A stretch of DNA of 64,000 nt from Thermoflexaceae bacterium (GTDB lineage: Bacteria > Chloroflexota > Dehalococcoidia > Tepidiformales > Tepidiformaceae), in the NCBI GenBank assembly GCA_015075555.1, contig JABTUD010000002.1, positions 1,302,001-1,366,000 on the forward strand. The letters run 5' to 3'. Position 1 is the stretch's first letter, and every line of letters begins with the position of its first letter. This document shows, one piece after another, positions 32,295 to 40,210 of this stretch. The notes under the pieces were generated by a model. The model worked only from the letters and a program-made list of their open reading frames with translations, searched no databases and was not told the DNA's origin. Made by a program: the position numbers and the translations under genes.

Positions 32295-32841
32295 TCGCCA
32301 GCCCGGGCCCCCCTCTGCGAACGAGCTCCCCTGGGTCTTCGAGGCCCTGCTCTTTGTCTCCGAAGAGCCGCAAACAGCGGGAGCCCTCGCCCGTGCCGCC
32401 GGCGTGGGCGAAGGCTCCGCCCGCAAGGCGCTCCAGCGGCTCGCCGCCGAATACGAAGCGCGCGGCCTGCGCCTCCAGGAAGACGGCCAGCGTTACCAGC
32501 TCGTCACCGCGCCCGAATACGCCCCCTACGTCGCCGAGCTCCTCGGCCAGGGGCCCGGCCAGCGCCTCTCCCGGGCAGCGCTCGAAACCCTCACCATCAT
32601 CGCCTACCGCCAGCCCTGCACCCGCGCCGAGATCGAAGGCATCCGCGGCGTCAACAGCGATCGCCTGGTGGCGATGCTCGAAGGACGCGGCCTCATCGAG
32701 AACACCGGCCAGGCCGATGCTCCCGGGCGGCCAAAGCTCTATCGCACCACCATGCGTTTCCTGGAGCACTTCGGCATCCGCAGCCCGCGCGACCTTCCCC
32801 CGCTGCCCGAAGACGAGCCCCAGCCCGAAGCGGCCATGTAA
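32287..32841 (+). CDS. scpB: Segregation and condensation protein B
   Basis: 184 aa from ATG 32287. Twin winged helices: LPWVFEALLFVSEEPQTAGA, then SRAALETLTIIAYRQPCTRA and EIEGIRGVNSDRLVAMLEGR, GRPKLYRTTMRFLEHFGI. ScpB bridges ScpA-SMC condensin during chromosome segregation. The scpA gene is not adjacent in this window, which is uncommon. Confidence 0.9.
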   Translation: MSDRQPGPPSANELPWVFEALLFVSEEPQTAGALARAAGVGEGSARKALQRLAAEYEARGLRLQEDGQRYQLVTAPEYAPYVAELLGQGPGQRLSRAALETLTIIAYRQPCTRAEIEGIRGVNSDRLVAMLEGRGLIENTGQADAPGRPKLYRTTMRFLEHFGIRSPRDLPPLPEDEPQPEAAM

Positions 32842-32864
32842 GCGGCGCCGTAGCGATAGAGCCT

Positions 32865-33155
32865 GTGGTCGCCGGCATCCTTCGTCTCACCCTCCGCATC
32901 GAGGCCGCGCACTCCCTGAAGGAGAAGCGCATGGTCGTGCGGTCCGTGGTCGAACGCGTGCGCGCGCGCTTCAATGCCGCCGCCGCCGAGGTCGAGGACA
33001 ACGACACCTGGAACCTGGCCACCATCGGCATCGCCTGCCTTTCGAACGACCGCGCCCACGCCGAGGCCCAGCTCCAGGCAATCGCCTCTGCCATCACCTC
33101 CTGGCGCCTCGACGCCGAACTCCTCGAAACCGAAACGGAAATCATCACCATCTGA
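32865..33155 (+). CDS. DUF503 (YlxP-like) protein
   Basis: 96 aa from GTG. LRLTLRIEAAHSLKEKRMVV then RSVVERVRARFNAAAAEVED and NLATIGIACLSNDRAHAEAQ are characteristic of DUF503, a ferredoxin-like small protein often beside infB/rbfA and implicated in ribosome biogenesis. A 12-unit minisatellite starts one base after its stop. Confidence 0.85.
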   Translation: MVAGILRLTLRIEAAHSLKEKRMVVRSVVERVRARFNAAAAEVEDNDTWNLATIGIACLSNDRAHAEAQLQAIASAITSWRLDAELLETETEIITI

Positions 33156-33156
33156 C

Positions 33157-33240
33157 CTCATCCCTCATCCCTCATCCCTCATCCCTCATCCCTCATCCCT
33201 CATCCCTCATCCCTCATCCCTCATCCCTCATCCCTCATCC
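33157..33240 (+). repeat. Minisatellite, 12 units of CTCATCC
   Basis: Exactly twelve uninterrupted 7-bp units (84 bp), beginning just after the DUF503 stop and ending 19 bases before tRNA-Ser. No variation between units, so it is probably prone to slippage and recent. Confidence 0.95.
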
Positions 33241-33259
33241 CTCTGCTACACTCGTCGGC

Positions 33260-33347
33260 GGAGAGGTGTCCGAGTGGTTGATGGTGCCGCTCTCGAAAAG
33301 CGGTGTGGCGCAAGTCACCGGGAGTTCGAATCTCCCCCTCTCCGCCA
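33260..33347 (+). tRNA. tRNA-Ser(CGA)
   Basis: 88 nt with encoded CCA. Acceptor GGAGAGG / CCTCTCC, anticodon stem CCGCT / AGCGG with loop CTCGAAA (anticodon CGA), long variable arm (TGTGGCGCAAGTCACC) typical of class II tRNAs, and T loop TTCGAAT. Reads UCG codons. Confidence 0.95.
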
Positions 33348-33362
33348 GCCACGCTACGTGAC

Positions 33363-33395
33363 GAGGCCCGCCATTCAGGCGGGCCTCTCTGTTTT
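33363..33395 (+). terminator. Rho-independent terminator after tRNA-Ser
   Basis: Stem GAGGCCCGCC / GGCGGGCCTC, 5-base loop, then TCTGTTTT. Confidence 0.85.
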
Positions 33396-33409
33396 CCCCG
33401 GGGAGGGCG

Positions 33410-33634
33410 TTAGCAGCACTGGCCTGCGCTCTCCTGGCCCCCGGCAGCGGCCGGGACGGGCTCAAGGCGGTCGGCGAAAGCGCGCAGCACTCGGGCCATT
33501 GCACGCCGTGCCCCTGGCCGGGTGGCCGGCGCCGGGCCGAGCGCGGCGCGCCGCCCGAGAGCGCGTTCGCGGACCCTGCCCTCGAGGCGGGCGATCTCAA
33601 GGGCTATGTACGGATCGGACTGCTGAGTGGTCAC
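33410..33634 (-). CDS. Hypothetical small basic protein
   Basis: 74 aa from GTG 33634, chosen because GGGGAGA precedes it at good spacing. Contains SDPYIALEIARLEGRVRERA then Ala/Arg/Pro-rich sequence to the end. The opening helix looks like a short coiled coil. No family recognised. It follows the phage-connector-like gene on the same strand but has its own promoter. Confidence 0.5.
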   Translation of the reverse strand: MTTQQSDPYIALEIARLEGRVRERALGRRAALGPAPATRPGARRAMARVLRAFADRLEPVPAAAGGQESAGQCC

Positions 33635-33674
33635 TATGTGTCTCCCCATGGCAGCCGGGCTGCCTGATAGGCAC

Positions 33675-33703
33675 ATAGAACCATAGTCATCTAACGATGT
33701 CAA
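33675..33703 (-). promoter_or_regulatory. Promoter of the small basic protein gene
   Basis: On the minus strand TTGACA (33703-33698) and TTCTAT (33680-33675) are separated by 17 bases in an unusually AT-rich patch. The expected start is near 33668, about 35 bases before the GTG. Confidence 0.55.
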
Positions 33704-33734
33704 TATGGATTAACCTATTTTCTTTAGCGTGTCT

Positions 33735-34334
33735 CTATGCTGATACAAAGAGCCGCCTCGGCCTCAGCGACCGGCTCCGCCCATGGTGCTTCAGCAGCTG
33801 CTCGAACGCCGTCAGCCGCGCTCGCGCCCAGGCGCCGTATTCGGCCGCCACCCTTTGCCCGCCCATGTTCAGCCGATCGATCCCGTAGACCGACCCCTCA
33901 AGGGCCGCGTAGGCGCCCCCGCCCGTGGCCACCAGGTCCTCCAGGTACCCCGCAAGCGTCGTCCCGCTCCCGTCGAGCGTGTGCCGGGCCGTGTAGAAGA
34001 TGCGCACATTCGTCCCATCGGGCAGACCCGGCGAATGGAGTGTGAGCGTGCCCTTCCAGGCCGCGAAGGCGACGTACGAAGGGGGGTACTCCCCTGCCGG
34101 GTACTCCACCGCCTCGACCTCGATCAGCCCCGTCAGCGAGCCCAGCGAAACGTCGCGGCTCCCGGGCGTCGTCGCCAGCGTCGCCGATTCCTCGCGAGGG
34201 ATGGCGCGGCTCACATCGTCAAGCGCGCGGGCGATGTGGCGGTCGAGCTCGTCGTCGCTCCAGCGGTACGCCCCGGAATCGGTGTCGTGCAGGTCGATAC
34301 GGATATGGCTGCGAATATCAGCGAGGGTAGTCAT
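33735..34334 (-). CDS. Phage head-tail connector/adaptor-like protein
   Basis: 199 aa from ATG 34334. LADIRSHIRIDLHDTDSGAY, RWSDDELDRHIARALDDVSR and a later GYLEDLVATGGGAYAALEGS resemble phage neck or adaptor proteins, which join the portal to the tail; such genes often open with a short helical DDELDRHI region. No portal, tail or terminase gene is next to it, so it is isolated from any recognisable prophage. It may belong with the capsid-like gene at 49471. Assignment from sequence look only. Confidence 0.45.
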   Translation of the reverse strand: MTTLADIRSHIRIDLHDTDSGAYRWSDDELDRHIARALDDVSRAIPREESATLATTPGSRDVSLGSLTGLIEVEAVEYPAGEYPPSYVAFAAWKGTLTLHSPGLPDGTNVRIFYTARHTLDGSGTTLAGYLEDLVATGGGAYAALEGSVYGIDRLNMGGQRVAAEYGAWARARLTAFEQLLKHHGRSRSLRPRRLFVSA

Positions 34335-34394
34335 GCCCGCGAGCCTTGCGCGCCCGCCCCTCAGCTCCAAGCGGCCGGTGTCACTCGCCCTGAG

Positions 34395-35369
34395 CTACGC
34401 CTCCTCGACCCCGCAGACCGGGCAGGAGCCTTCGCGCGCCCCCTCCGCCAGGGCACGGTCTTCGTCGCACTGGTATTGCGGGGTGCCGACCCGCGGCAGG
34501 CGCGCGTCCGAGCGTTCCATCGCCCGCTTCCAGCTATCGTCCTCGTCCCAGCGGAAGGGCAGCAGCTTCACCTGGCCCGGCTCACGCAGGGAGGTGAAGG
34601 CGTCCAGCGCCTCCAGCATGATCGCGCGCTGCAGCCCCGGCTCGTTCGCCTTGCCCGTCGTGTGCCCGAGCGGGAAGTCCAGGAACGCCGCCCGCGGCGG
34701 GTTCACCGAGCGCGTGATGTCGAGCGCCGAGGACATGCAGAGCGCCGGGATCCCCGCGGCCTCGGCCTGGCGAGCGGCCAGTCCCACGGACTGGTGGCAG
34801 ACGGGTCAGACCGGCACGAGCAAGGCGATGTCAACGCGCTCATCGATGAGCCGCTGGACGAGCGCCGGGGCCACCTCCTCTTGCACGCGCCGGGCCGAAT
34901 AGATGCCCCCCATGAACGTGTACGCGTGGCTCGCCAGCTCGCCCAGCACGCCTTCAGCCACCAGCCCGCGCAACGTCCCCAGGGGGAACACGCAGTTCGG
35001 ATCGGCCCGCGCATCCGCCTGGTCGTAGGCGAAGTGCGCCGTGCGCAGGCTCGCGATGGGCGCCTCGCGCGGGATGGCCCGGATAGAGGTGTCGTCCTTG
35101 AAGTGAAAGGCCACCTGCCCGGCGGCGTAGATGCCGCCCGATGCGATCAGCCCCAACCGGCATTCCGCGAGTGGCTTACTGAGGGGTACAAAGGGCGGCC
35201 GGTCGTCGTTGCGCACCCACTGGTAGGCGGGGTACCCCAGGTGCTCGTACATGCGCGTCAGCCGCTGGATGTAGGCGATCGGTTCCACTACCCCGGATAG
35301 TACCCGCTTCCCCCGCTCCACGGCCAACAGCCGGCCACGCCGGGCCCCTGGAAAGAGGCCAACTGCCAT
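34395..35369 (-). CDS. Selenoprotein, GrdB/PrdB-related (glycine/sarcosine/betaine/proline reductase-like) family, Sec at codon 188
   Basis: Reads as one 324-residue protein if the TGA at 34808-34806 encodes selenocysteine. The first part (187 aa) ends RLIDERVDIALLVPV; after the TGA the frame continues PVCHQSVGLAARQAEAAGIP, giving a UPVC redox motif where the selenoprotein B family has U-x-x-C or C-x-x-C. A 7-bp hairpin sits 11 bases downstream, as bacterial SECIS elements do. AGGAAG five bases before ATG 35369 supports the start. The tail carries a further CPVC. Probably a thiol/selenol oxidoreductase. Alternative: a pseudogene with one stop; the conserved context after the TGA argues against this. 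Confidence 0.78.
34778..34794 (-). promoter_or_regulatory. Candidate bacterial SECIS hairpin
   Basis: On the minus strand CCAGTCC-GTG-GGACTGG forms a perfect 7-bp stem with a GTG loop. It begins 11 bases and its loop 18 bases after the TGA, the distance range at which SelB-dependent bacterial SECIS loops lie. The loop contains the GU pair common in such loops. Confidence 0.65.
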
Positions 35370-35528
35370 CGGTGCTTCCTATTCCGGGCATAGACGCCGC
35401 TCGCATCACGATCTATAACTGCGTGTAGCCGGGCGGCGGGCCCTGCCGGGCCTTCTCAGCGGCACAGAAACACCAGGGGGGATTCGTCCATGACTCGAGA
35501 GGAAAAAAGCTACTGGGAAAGGACCACG

Positions 35529-37217
35529 ATGCGCCCGCTGCGGCGACGGCGCCTGCTGGGAGGAGCAGCGCTGGCCGGCGCCGGGGCAGCAGCCTTCGGC
35601 CTTGTCGGTTGTGGGGATGACGATGACGACAAGGACAACGGCGGCAACGGCGGTGGGGAGACGCCCTCCCCGGGCGCAACCGGCACCACCGCGCCCCAGC
35701 CCACGCCCACCCTTGCCCCGAAGAAGGGGGGCACCTACACCACCGGGTTCACGGGCACCATCGGAGGCGTGGCGCCGTTCAGCTCAAACTACGGCGGCGT
35801 CTACCCGATTGCGCTCTGCTACAACTACCTCTTCGTCTACAGCCTCTTCAACCCGGGCCTGGGGTACGTTTACGACCTTGCGACCAAGCACAAGGCCGAG
35901 GCCGACAACGTCACCTGGGTCTTCAACCTGCGGCCTGACGCGAAGATCGCGCCCAACAAGTACGGCATCGCTGAAAGGCCCCTCGACGCCGACGACGTGA
36001 AGGCCAGCTTTGACTTCATCGCCGACAAGGCTAACGGCACCAACGCCTACGCCCCCTTCGCCCAGTACTTCGAGAAGTGGGACGCGCCCGACAAGCAGAC
36101 CTTCCGCCTCATCACCAAGAAGCCCTACGCCTTCACCGAGTCGGTACTGAGCCACAACCTCTACTGCCCCATCGTGCCCAAGGAATGGATTGCCAAGGGC
36201 CCGGCCCAGACGAAGACCGACATCGTGGGCGCGGGCGCCTTCATGCTCAAAGAGCTCACCGAAGGCCAGCAGGACAGGATGGAGCCGAACCCCAACTACT
36301 GGGACAAGGGTAGGCCCTATCTCGCCTCCGTGGTGAGCAAGGTGTACGCCGACCAGGTTACCTACCGCACCGCCTTCCAATCGCAGCAGATTGACGCCTA
36401 TGGCCCGCAGCACAAGGACGAAGCGCAGGAACTGATGAAGGCCGAGAAGGACCTCATCTTCCGCACCGGGCCGACGCTCAACTACAACTCCTTCTGGATG
36501 AACATCAAGCAGAAGCCGTGGGACGACCCCCGGGTGCGCCGGGCCGTCAACATGGCCATCAACCGCAAGGAGTTCATCGACATCATTGGCCGCGGCGATG
36601 GCTATCCCATTGGCCCCATCACCTACGCCTTCGAGGCCGAGGCTCTGCCCAAGGACGAGCTTGCCAAGCTGCAGCCCTTCGATGTGGCCGGGGCCAAGAA
36701 GCTCTTCCAGGAAGCCGGCATCAGCGAGTTCAAGTTCCAGCACCCCACCGCCAGCAACATCGCCGACTATGTCACCATCTTCGTGCGCCAGATGCAGGCC
36801 GCCGGCGTCACCGCAAAGGCCGAGCCGCTCGATGCAGGCACCTGGTACGGCCAGTACCAGAACTCAAGCCTCACCGCCAGCCTCTCGCTCAACCAGCAGT
36901 ACAACACCCCCGACCTCGCCGTCACCTGGTACCGCACCGGCGGCATCACCGGCAACGACCGCTTCAGCACCGGCTTCTCCGACCCCGAGGTGGACGCGGC
37001 CATCGACAAGGCGGCCTCCACGCTCGATGCGAAGCAGCGTGCCAGCGCCTACCACGACCTGCAGCGCCTCCTCTACAAGAAGGACCCCGCCTTCATCAAC
37101 TTCTTTGGCCTGAGGAGCCAGTCGGTCGCTCGCCCGCACGTCATGAACTACCCCTACTACGGCGCGACCAACATCAACTACCAGCTGAACAAGAACGTCT
37201 GGATCAACAAGGCGTAA
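35529..37217 (+). CDS. ABC transporter substrate-binding lipoprotein, family 5 (oligopeptide type)
   Basis: About 562 aa. An Arg-rich start RRRRLLGGAALAGAGAAAF with lipobox LVGC (Cys about residue 28) suggests a Tat- or Sec-exported lipoprotein. The SBP_bac_5 body includes TWVFNLRPDAKIAP, LDADDVKASFDFIAD, NPNYWDKGRPYL, and WDDPRVRRAVNMAINRKEFI. Start ATG 35529 has AAGGA at ideal spacing; ATG 35490 is a possible longer form. It binds peptides or related solutes outside and feeds the two permeases downstream. Confidence 0.9.
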   Translation: MRPLRRRRLLGGAALAGAGAAAFGLVGCGDDDDDKDNGGNGGGETPSPGATGTTAPQPTPTLAPKKGGTYTTGFTGTIGGVAPFSSNYGGVYPIALCYNYLFVYSLFNPGLGYVYDLATKHKAEADNVTWVFNLRPDAKIAPNKYGIAERPLDADDVKASFDFIADKANGTNAYAPFAQYFEKWDAPDKQTFRLITKKPYAFTESVLSHNLYCPIVPKEWIAKGPAQTKTDIVGAGAFMLKELTEGQQDRMEPNPNYWDKGRPYLASVVSKVYADQVTYRTAFQSQQIDAYGPQHKDEAQELMKAEKDLIFRTGPTLNYNSFWMNIKQKPWDDPRVRRAVNMAINRKEFIDIIGRGDGYPIGPITYAFEAEALPKDELAKLQPFDVAGAKKLFQEAGISEFKFQHPTASNIADYVTIFVRQMQAAGVTAKAEPLDAGTWYGQYQNSSLTASLSLNQQYNTPDLAVTWYRTGGITGNDRFSTGFSDPEVDAAIDKAASTLDAKQRASAYHDLQRLLYKKDPAFINFFGLRSQSVARPHVMNYPYYGATNINYQLNKNVWINKA

Positions 37218-37233
37218 GTCAGGACTGGCAGCA

Positions 37234-37265
37234 CCCGGGAGAGGGCCTTATAGTCCTCTCCCGGG
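37234..37265 (+). terminator. Intercistronic hairpin between substrate-binding protein and permease
   Basis: Perfect 11-bp stem CCCGGGAGAGG / CCTCTCCCGGG with loop GCCTTATAGT and no U tract. Such hairpins after the substrate-binding gene usually stabilise its mRNA or attenuate the permeases, so binding protein is made in excess. Confidence 0.6.
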
Positions 37266-37276
37266 CCACATCTCAT

Positions 37277-38224
37277 ATGACACGTTACATCGTCCGGCGG
37301 CTTGCCCTCGCGGCCCTCATCCTGTGGGTCGTCTCCGTGGCTGTCTTTCTCCTCCTCCGCGTCGCGGGTGGGGACCCCGTGATCATCCAGCAGGGGTTCA
37401 ACGCCACCCCCGAGCGCATCGCGGCAGTCCACAAAGAGCTCCATCTCGATGAGCCCTACTACCAGCAGTACGCGCGCTGGATGAAGGACATGCTCACGTT
37501 CGACCTTGGCCGGTCGAGCTTCACGGGCGTGGCCATCACCGAGGAGTTCCGCGCCCGCCTGCCCGTCTCCTTCCAGCTTATGGTCATGACCATGGCCTGG
37601 ACCATCCTGCTGGGGATCCCCTTCGGGGTAATCTCCGCGGTCAGGCGCAATTCCGCCCCCGACTACGGGGTCCGCGTTTTCGCCGTGTTCGGCCTTTCCG
37701 TGCCCGCCTTCTGGGTGGCCACGCTCGTGCTCATGATCCCGGCCGAACAGTGGGGTTACGCGCCCCCGTTGAACAAGACCACCAGCATCTTTTCGGAGCC
37801 GTGGGAGAACATCCGCCAGCTGGGGCCGCCATCGCTGGTGCTCGCCCTCGCGCCCATGGCCTCCGTGATGCGCCTGACCCGTTCACAGATGCTCGAAGTG
37901 CTGCGCGCCGACTACGTGCGCACTGCCCGGGCGAAGGGACTGAACGAGCGCGTCGTCGTGATCCGGCACGCGCTCCGCAACTCCCTTGTGCCGGTGATCA
38001 CCGTGCTCGGCCTGCAATTCAGCGGCCTCCTCGGTGGGTCCGTGATCATCGAATCCATCTTCAACCTGCGCGGCCTTGGGCAGTACATCTTCGCCGCCAT
38101 CCTCCAGAAGGACTTCGCCGTGGCACAGACGCTCGTCATGTTCACGGCAGGGACGGCCGTGCTCTCCATCCTCGCCATCGACATCATCTACGTCTTCCTC
38201 GATCCCCGGATCCGGTACACGTAA
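37277..38224 (+). CDS. ABC transporter permease, DppB type
   Basis: 315 aa. N-terminal YIVRRLALAALILWVVSVAV, six transmembrane helices, and the EAA loop LRADYVRTARAKGLNERVVV with PVITVLGLQFSGLLGGSVII. Typical first permease of dipeptide/oligopeptide importers. The Shine-Dalgarno sequence is weak. Confidence 0.93.
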   Translation: MTRYIVRRLALAALILWVVSVAVFLLLRVAGGDPVIIQQGFNATPERIAAVHKELHLDEPYYQQYARWMKDMLTFDLGRSSFTGVAITEEFRARLPVSFQLMVMTMAWTILLGIPFGVISAVRRNSAPDYGVRVFAVFGLSVPAFWVATLVLMIPAEQWGYAPPLNKTTSIFSEPWENIRQLGPPSLVLALAPMASVMRLTRSQMLEVLRADYVRTARAKGLNERVVVIRHALRNSLVPVITVLGLQFSGLLGGSVIIESIFNLRGLGQYIFAAILQKDFAVAQTLVMFTAGTAVLSILAIDIIYVFLDPRIRYT

Positions 38225-38272
38225 TGGGACCTCGCGACGCGCTCTCTATCACCGCCAGGATGCAGGCCACCG

Positions 38273-39172
38273 ATGTCTGAAGCTGCCCGCGTTTCCGGCG
38301 CCGCCGAGAAGTTCGCCCTCTACAAGCGCAAGAGCCGCATCGCGGCCTTCTTCGGCATGCTCCGCGCCAACCCACTTGGCGCCATCGGCGCTATTCTCAT
38401 CCTCCTCATGGTGCTGATCGCGATCTTCGCGCCCCTGCTTGCCCGCTATGAGATCAGCGCTTATTCGGGCATGCCAAACGAGGGGCCATCCGGGCACAAC
38501 TGGTTCGGCACCGACCGGTTCGGGCAGGACATCTACAGCCGGGTGATCGAAGGCACGCGCATCTCGTTCCAGGTGGGCGTCCTGTCGGTCGCCTTTGGCG
38601 TTCTCGCCGGCCTCATCATCGGCTCGGCCTCGGGCTACTTTGGCAGCTGGATCGATACCCTCGTCCAGCGCTTCGTCGATGCCGCCATCGCCTTCCCCCA
38701 GCTCATCCTCCTCCTCATCGTCGTCCGCACGCTGGGGCCGTCGATGCGCAACGTCATCATCGTCATCGCCATCGCCATCATCCCCAGCACCACGCGCATC
38801 ATCCGCGGCGCCGCGCTCACCGAAAGGAACCAGCTCTACGTCGAAGCTGCCCGTTCGATCGGCGCCACCGACCTGCGCATCGTCACCCGCCACGTCATCC
38901 CCAACGTGGTGCCGGTCGCGATCGTCATTGCCACCACCCTCCTCGGCGCGGCCATCCTCGCCGAGTCGTCGCTCTCGTTCCTTGGCCTCGGCATTCCCCC
39001 GCCAAACCCGTCCTGGGGGGTCGACATCAGCACATCGCGCGCAAGCTTCCCGCTCAACACCTGGGCGGCGCTCTTCCCGGGCATCGCCATCAGCCTCACC
39101 GTGCTGGGCTTCAACTTCCTTGGCGATATGCTCCGCGACGTGCTCGACCCGCGCCTGCGCGGCAGACGCTGA
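38273..39172 (+). CDS. ABC transporter permease, DppC type
   Basis: 299 aa. A hydrophobic start after residue 30 (NPLGAIGAILILLMVLIAIF), the DppC signature FGTDRFGQDIYSRVIEGTRI, EAA loop YVEAARSIGATDLRIVTRHV, and ESSLSFLGLGIPPPNPSWG. Second permease. No ATPase genes follow (a tRNA comes next), so the transporter must borrow or be served by ATPases encoded elsewhere. Confidence 0.93.
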   Translation: MSEAARVSGAAEKFALYKRKSRIAAFFGMLRANPLGAIGAILILLMVLIAIFAPLLARYEISAYSGMPNEGPSGHNWFGTDRFGQDIYSRVIEGTRISFQVGVLSVAFGVLAGLIIGSASGYFGSWIDTLVQRFVDAAIAFPQLILLLIVVRTLGPSMRNVIIVIAIAIIPSTTRIIRGAALTERNQLYVEAARSIGATDLRIVTRHVIPNVVPVAIVIATTLLGAAILAESSLSFLGLGIPPPNPSWGVDISTSRASFPLNTWAALFPGIAISLTVLGFNFLGDMLRDVLDPRLRGRR

Positions 39173-39199
39173 CAACACGCCGGGAGAATCGCTGGCAAC

Positions 39200-39274
39200 T
39201 GGAGCCGACGGTCGGATTCGAACCGACGACCTGCTGTTTACGAAACAGCTGCTCTACCACTGAGCTACGTCGGC
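39200..39274 (-). tRNA. tRNA-Thr(CGT)
   Basis: 75 nt on the minus strand. Acceptor GCCGACG / CGTCGGC, D arm GCTCAGTGGTAGAGC, anticodon stem GCTGT / ACAGC with loop TTCGTAA (anticodon CGT), T loop TTCGAAT, and encoded CCA. Reads ACG codons. Confidence 0.95.
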
Positions 39275-39393
39275 GTCTGCGCTCGAAGCTCAGTATACCG
39301 TGCGCTGCCGTCCGACAAACTGCCCGCGTCCGGCTGCGTGGCCAGGCGCTGGTAGAACAGGGTGTGAGTGGTGCGGGACGAAGGATTGGCGCG

Positions 39394-39723
39394 TCAGTTG
39401 CGGCTGGTAGCCCCAACGGGCTGGGCGGCTGTAACCATCCGGACCTGGATTTCAGTCAGGGCGATCGGGTCTCCCAGGGCCGTGACCGTGATGTCCCAGA
39501 AGAGCGCAAACGGGTTCTCGGCAATGCGTTCCCACACCTGCTCAACGGAAGCTGCGTCGGCGATACCGAAGCCCGCCCCCTGGCCAGTGGAATAGACGCA
39601 ATCGAGCTTGCCCGACTGAAGCTGGGCGCGAAGGGTATCCGCCTGGGCGCGCAGGAGCTGAGGTAGCTGCTCGGGCGGTGGCTGTCGCGCCGGGTTCGGT
39701 TCGACAGCGATAAGGAACTTCAT
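39394..39723 (-). CDS. Muconolactone isomerase-like small protein
   Basis: 109 aa from ATG 39723 with GGGGAGGT before it. MKFLIAVEPNPARQPPPEQL then LPQLLRAQADTLRAQLQSGK and ASVEQVWERIAENPFALFWD resemble the dimeric ferredoxin-like fold of muconolactone delta-isomerase and related MIase-like proteins. The small stand-alone gene has no aromatic-degradation partners here. Function unproven. Confidence 0.6.
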   Translation of the reverse strand: MKFLIAVEPNPARQPPPEQLPQLLRAQADTLRAQLQSGKLDCVYSTGQGAGFGIADAASVEQVWERIAENPFALFWDITVTALGDPIALTEIQVRMVTAAQPVGATSRN

Positions 39724-39879
39724 ACGACCTCCCCGTGGTGTGTGCTGGTTGGATGACCTGTGTGGACGCCGTACATCCCGCACCGTGGACTCACCCGGGG
39801 AGGGTAACAGGGTTTGTCAAGCAACATCTTGTTTATCTGCTTGTTTTCCCGATCGAGGCGAAGGCCGCGCCCGGGCGGC

Positions 39880-40131
39880 CTACCCGAGCCAGGCTTCGCT
39901 GCTCACCTGGTCCGGCAATGGCCCTGCCATGGAAAAGCGGCGAACCTCGCGCCGGGCCGTCACCGGCAGGAAGCAGTGAGCGCAGTGCCGCGGGCGGGGC
40001 AGCACAGCGGGCACAAGGACCTTGTGCGGGCCATGGATGTCGCACGTTAGCTCGAACTCGATCACGTCGATGTCCATCACGTCCTCCCCGCGCCATCGGC
40101 CGCTCACCAATGCATCTATAGCGTAGATCAA
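39880..40131 (-). CDS. Small zinc-finger-like protein
   Basis: 83 aa. FELTCDIHGPHKVLVPAVLP then RPRHCAHCFLPVTARREVRR; the C-x2-H and C-x2-C groups could bind one zinc. The frame shows the expected codon bias. Not a family I recognise. Confidence 0.5.
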   Translation of the reverse strand: MIYAIDALVSGRWRGEDVMDIDVIEFELTCDIHGPHKVLVPAVLPRPRHCAHCFLPVTARREVRRFSMAGPLPDQVSSEAWLG

Positions 40132-40210
40132 TCACACAATATGTCTAGCCCCGTGCCCGCGCAGAAGCGTGAAGATTCCGTTGCCCCGGCCGCGCAGTTC
40201 CACGAACGCG

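Noticed and set aside
33157-33240. CRISPR array
   Set aside because: Units are 7 bp and contiguous without spacers; it is a minisatellite.
34806-34808. TGA as an ordinary nonsense mutation
   Set aside because: Sequence on both sides is conserved-looking and in frame, the codon sits at the family's redox position, and a hairpin follows at SECIS distance. Kept as alternative only.
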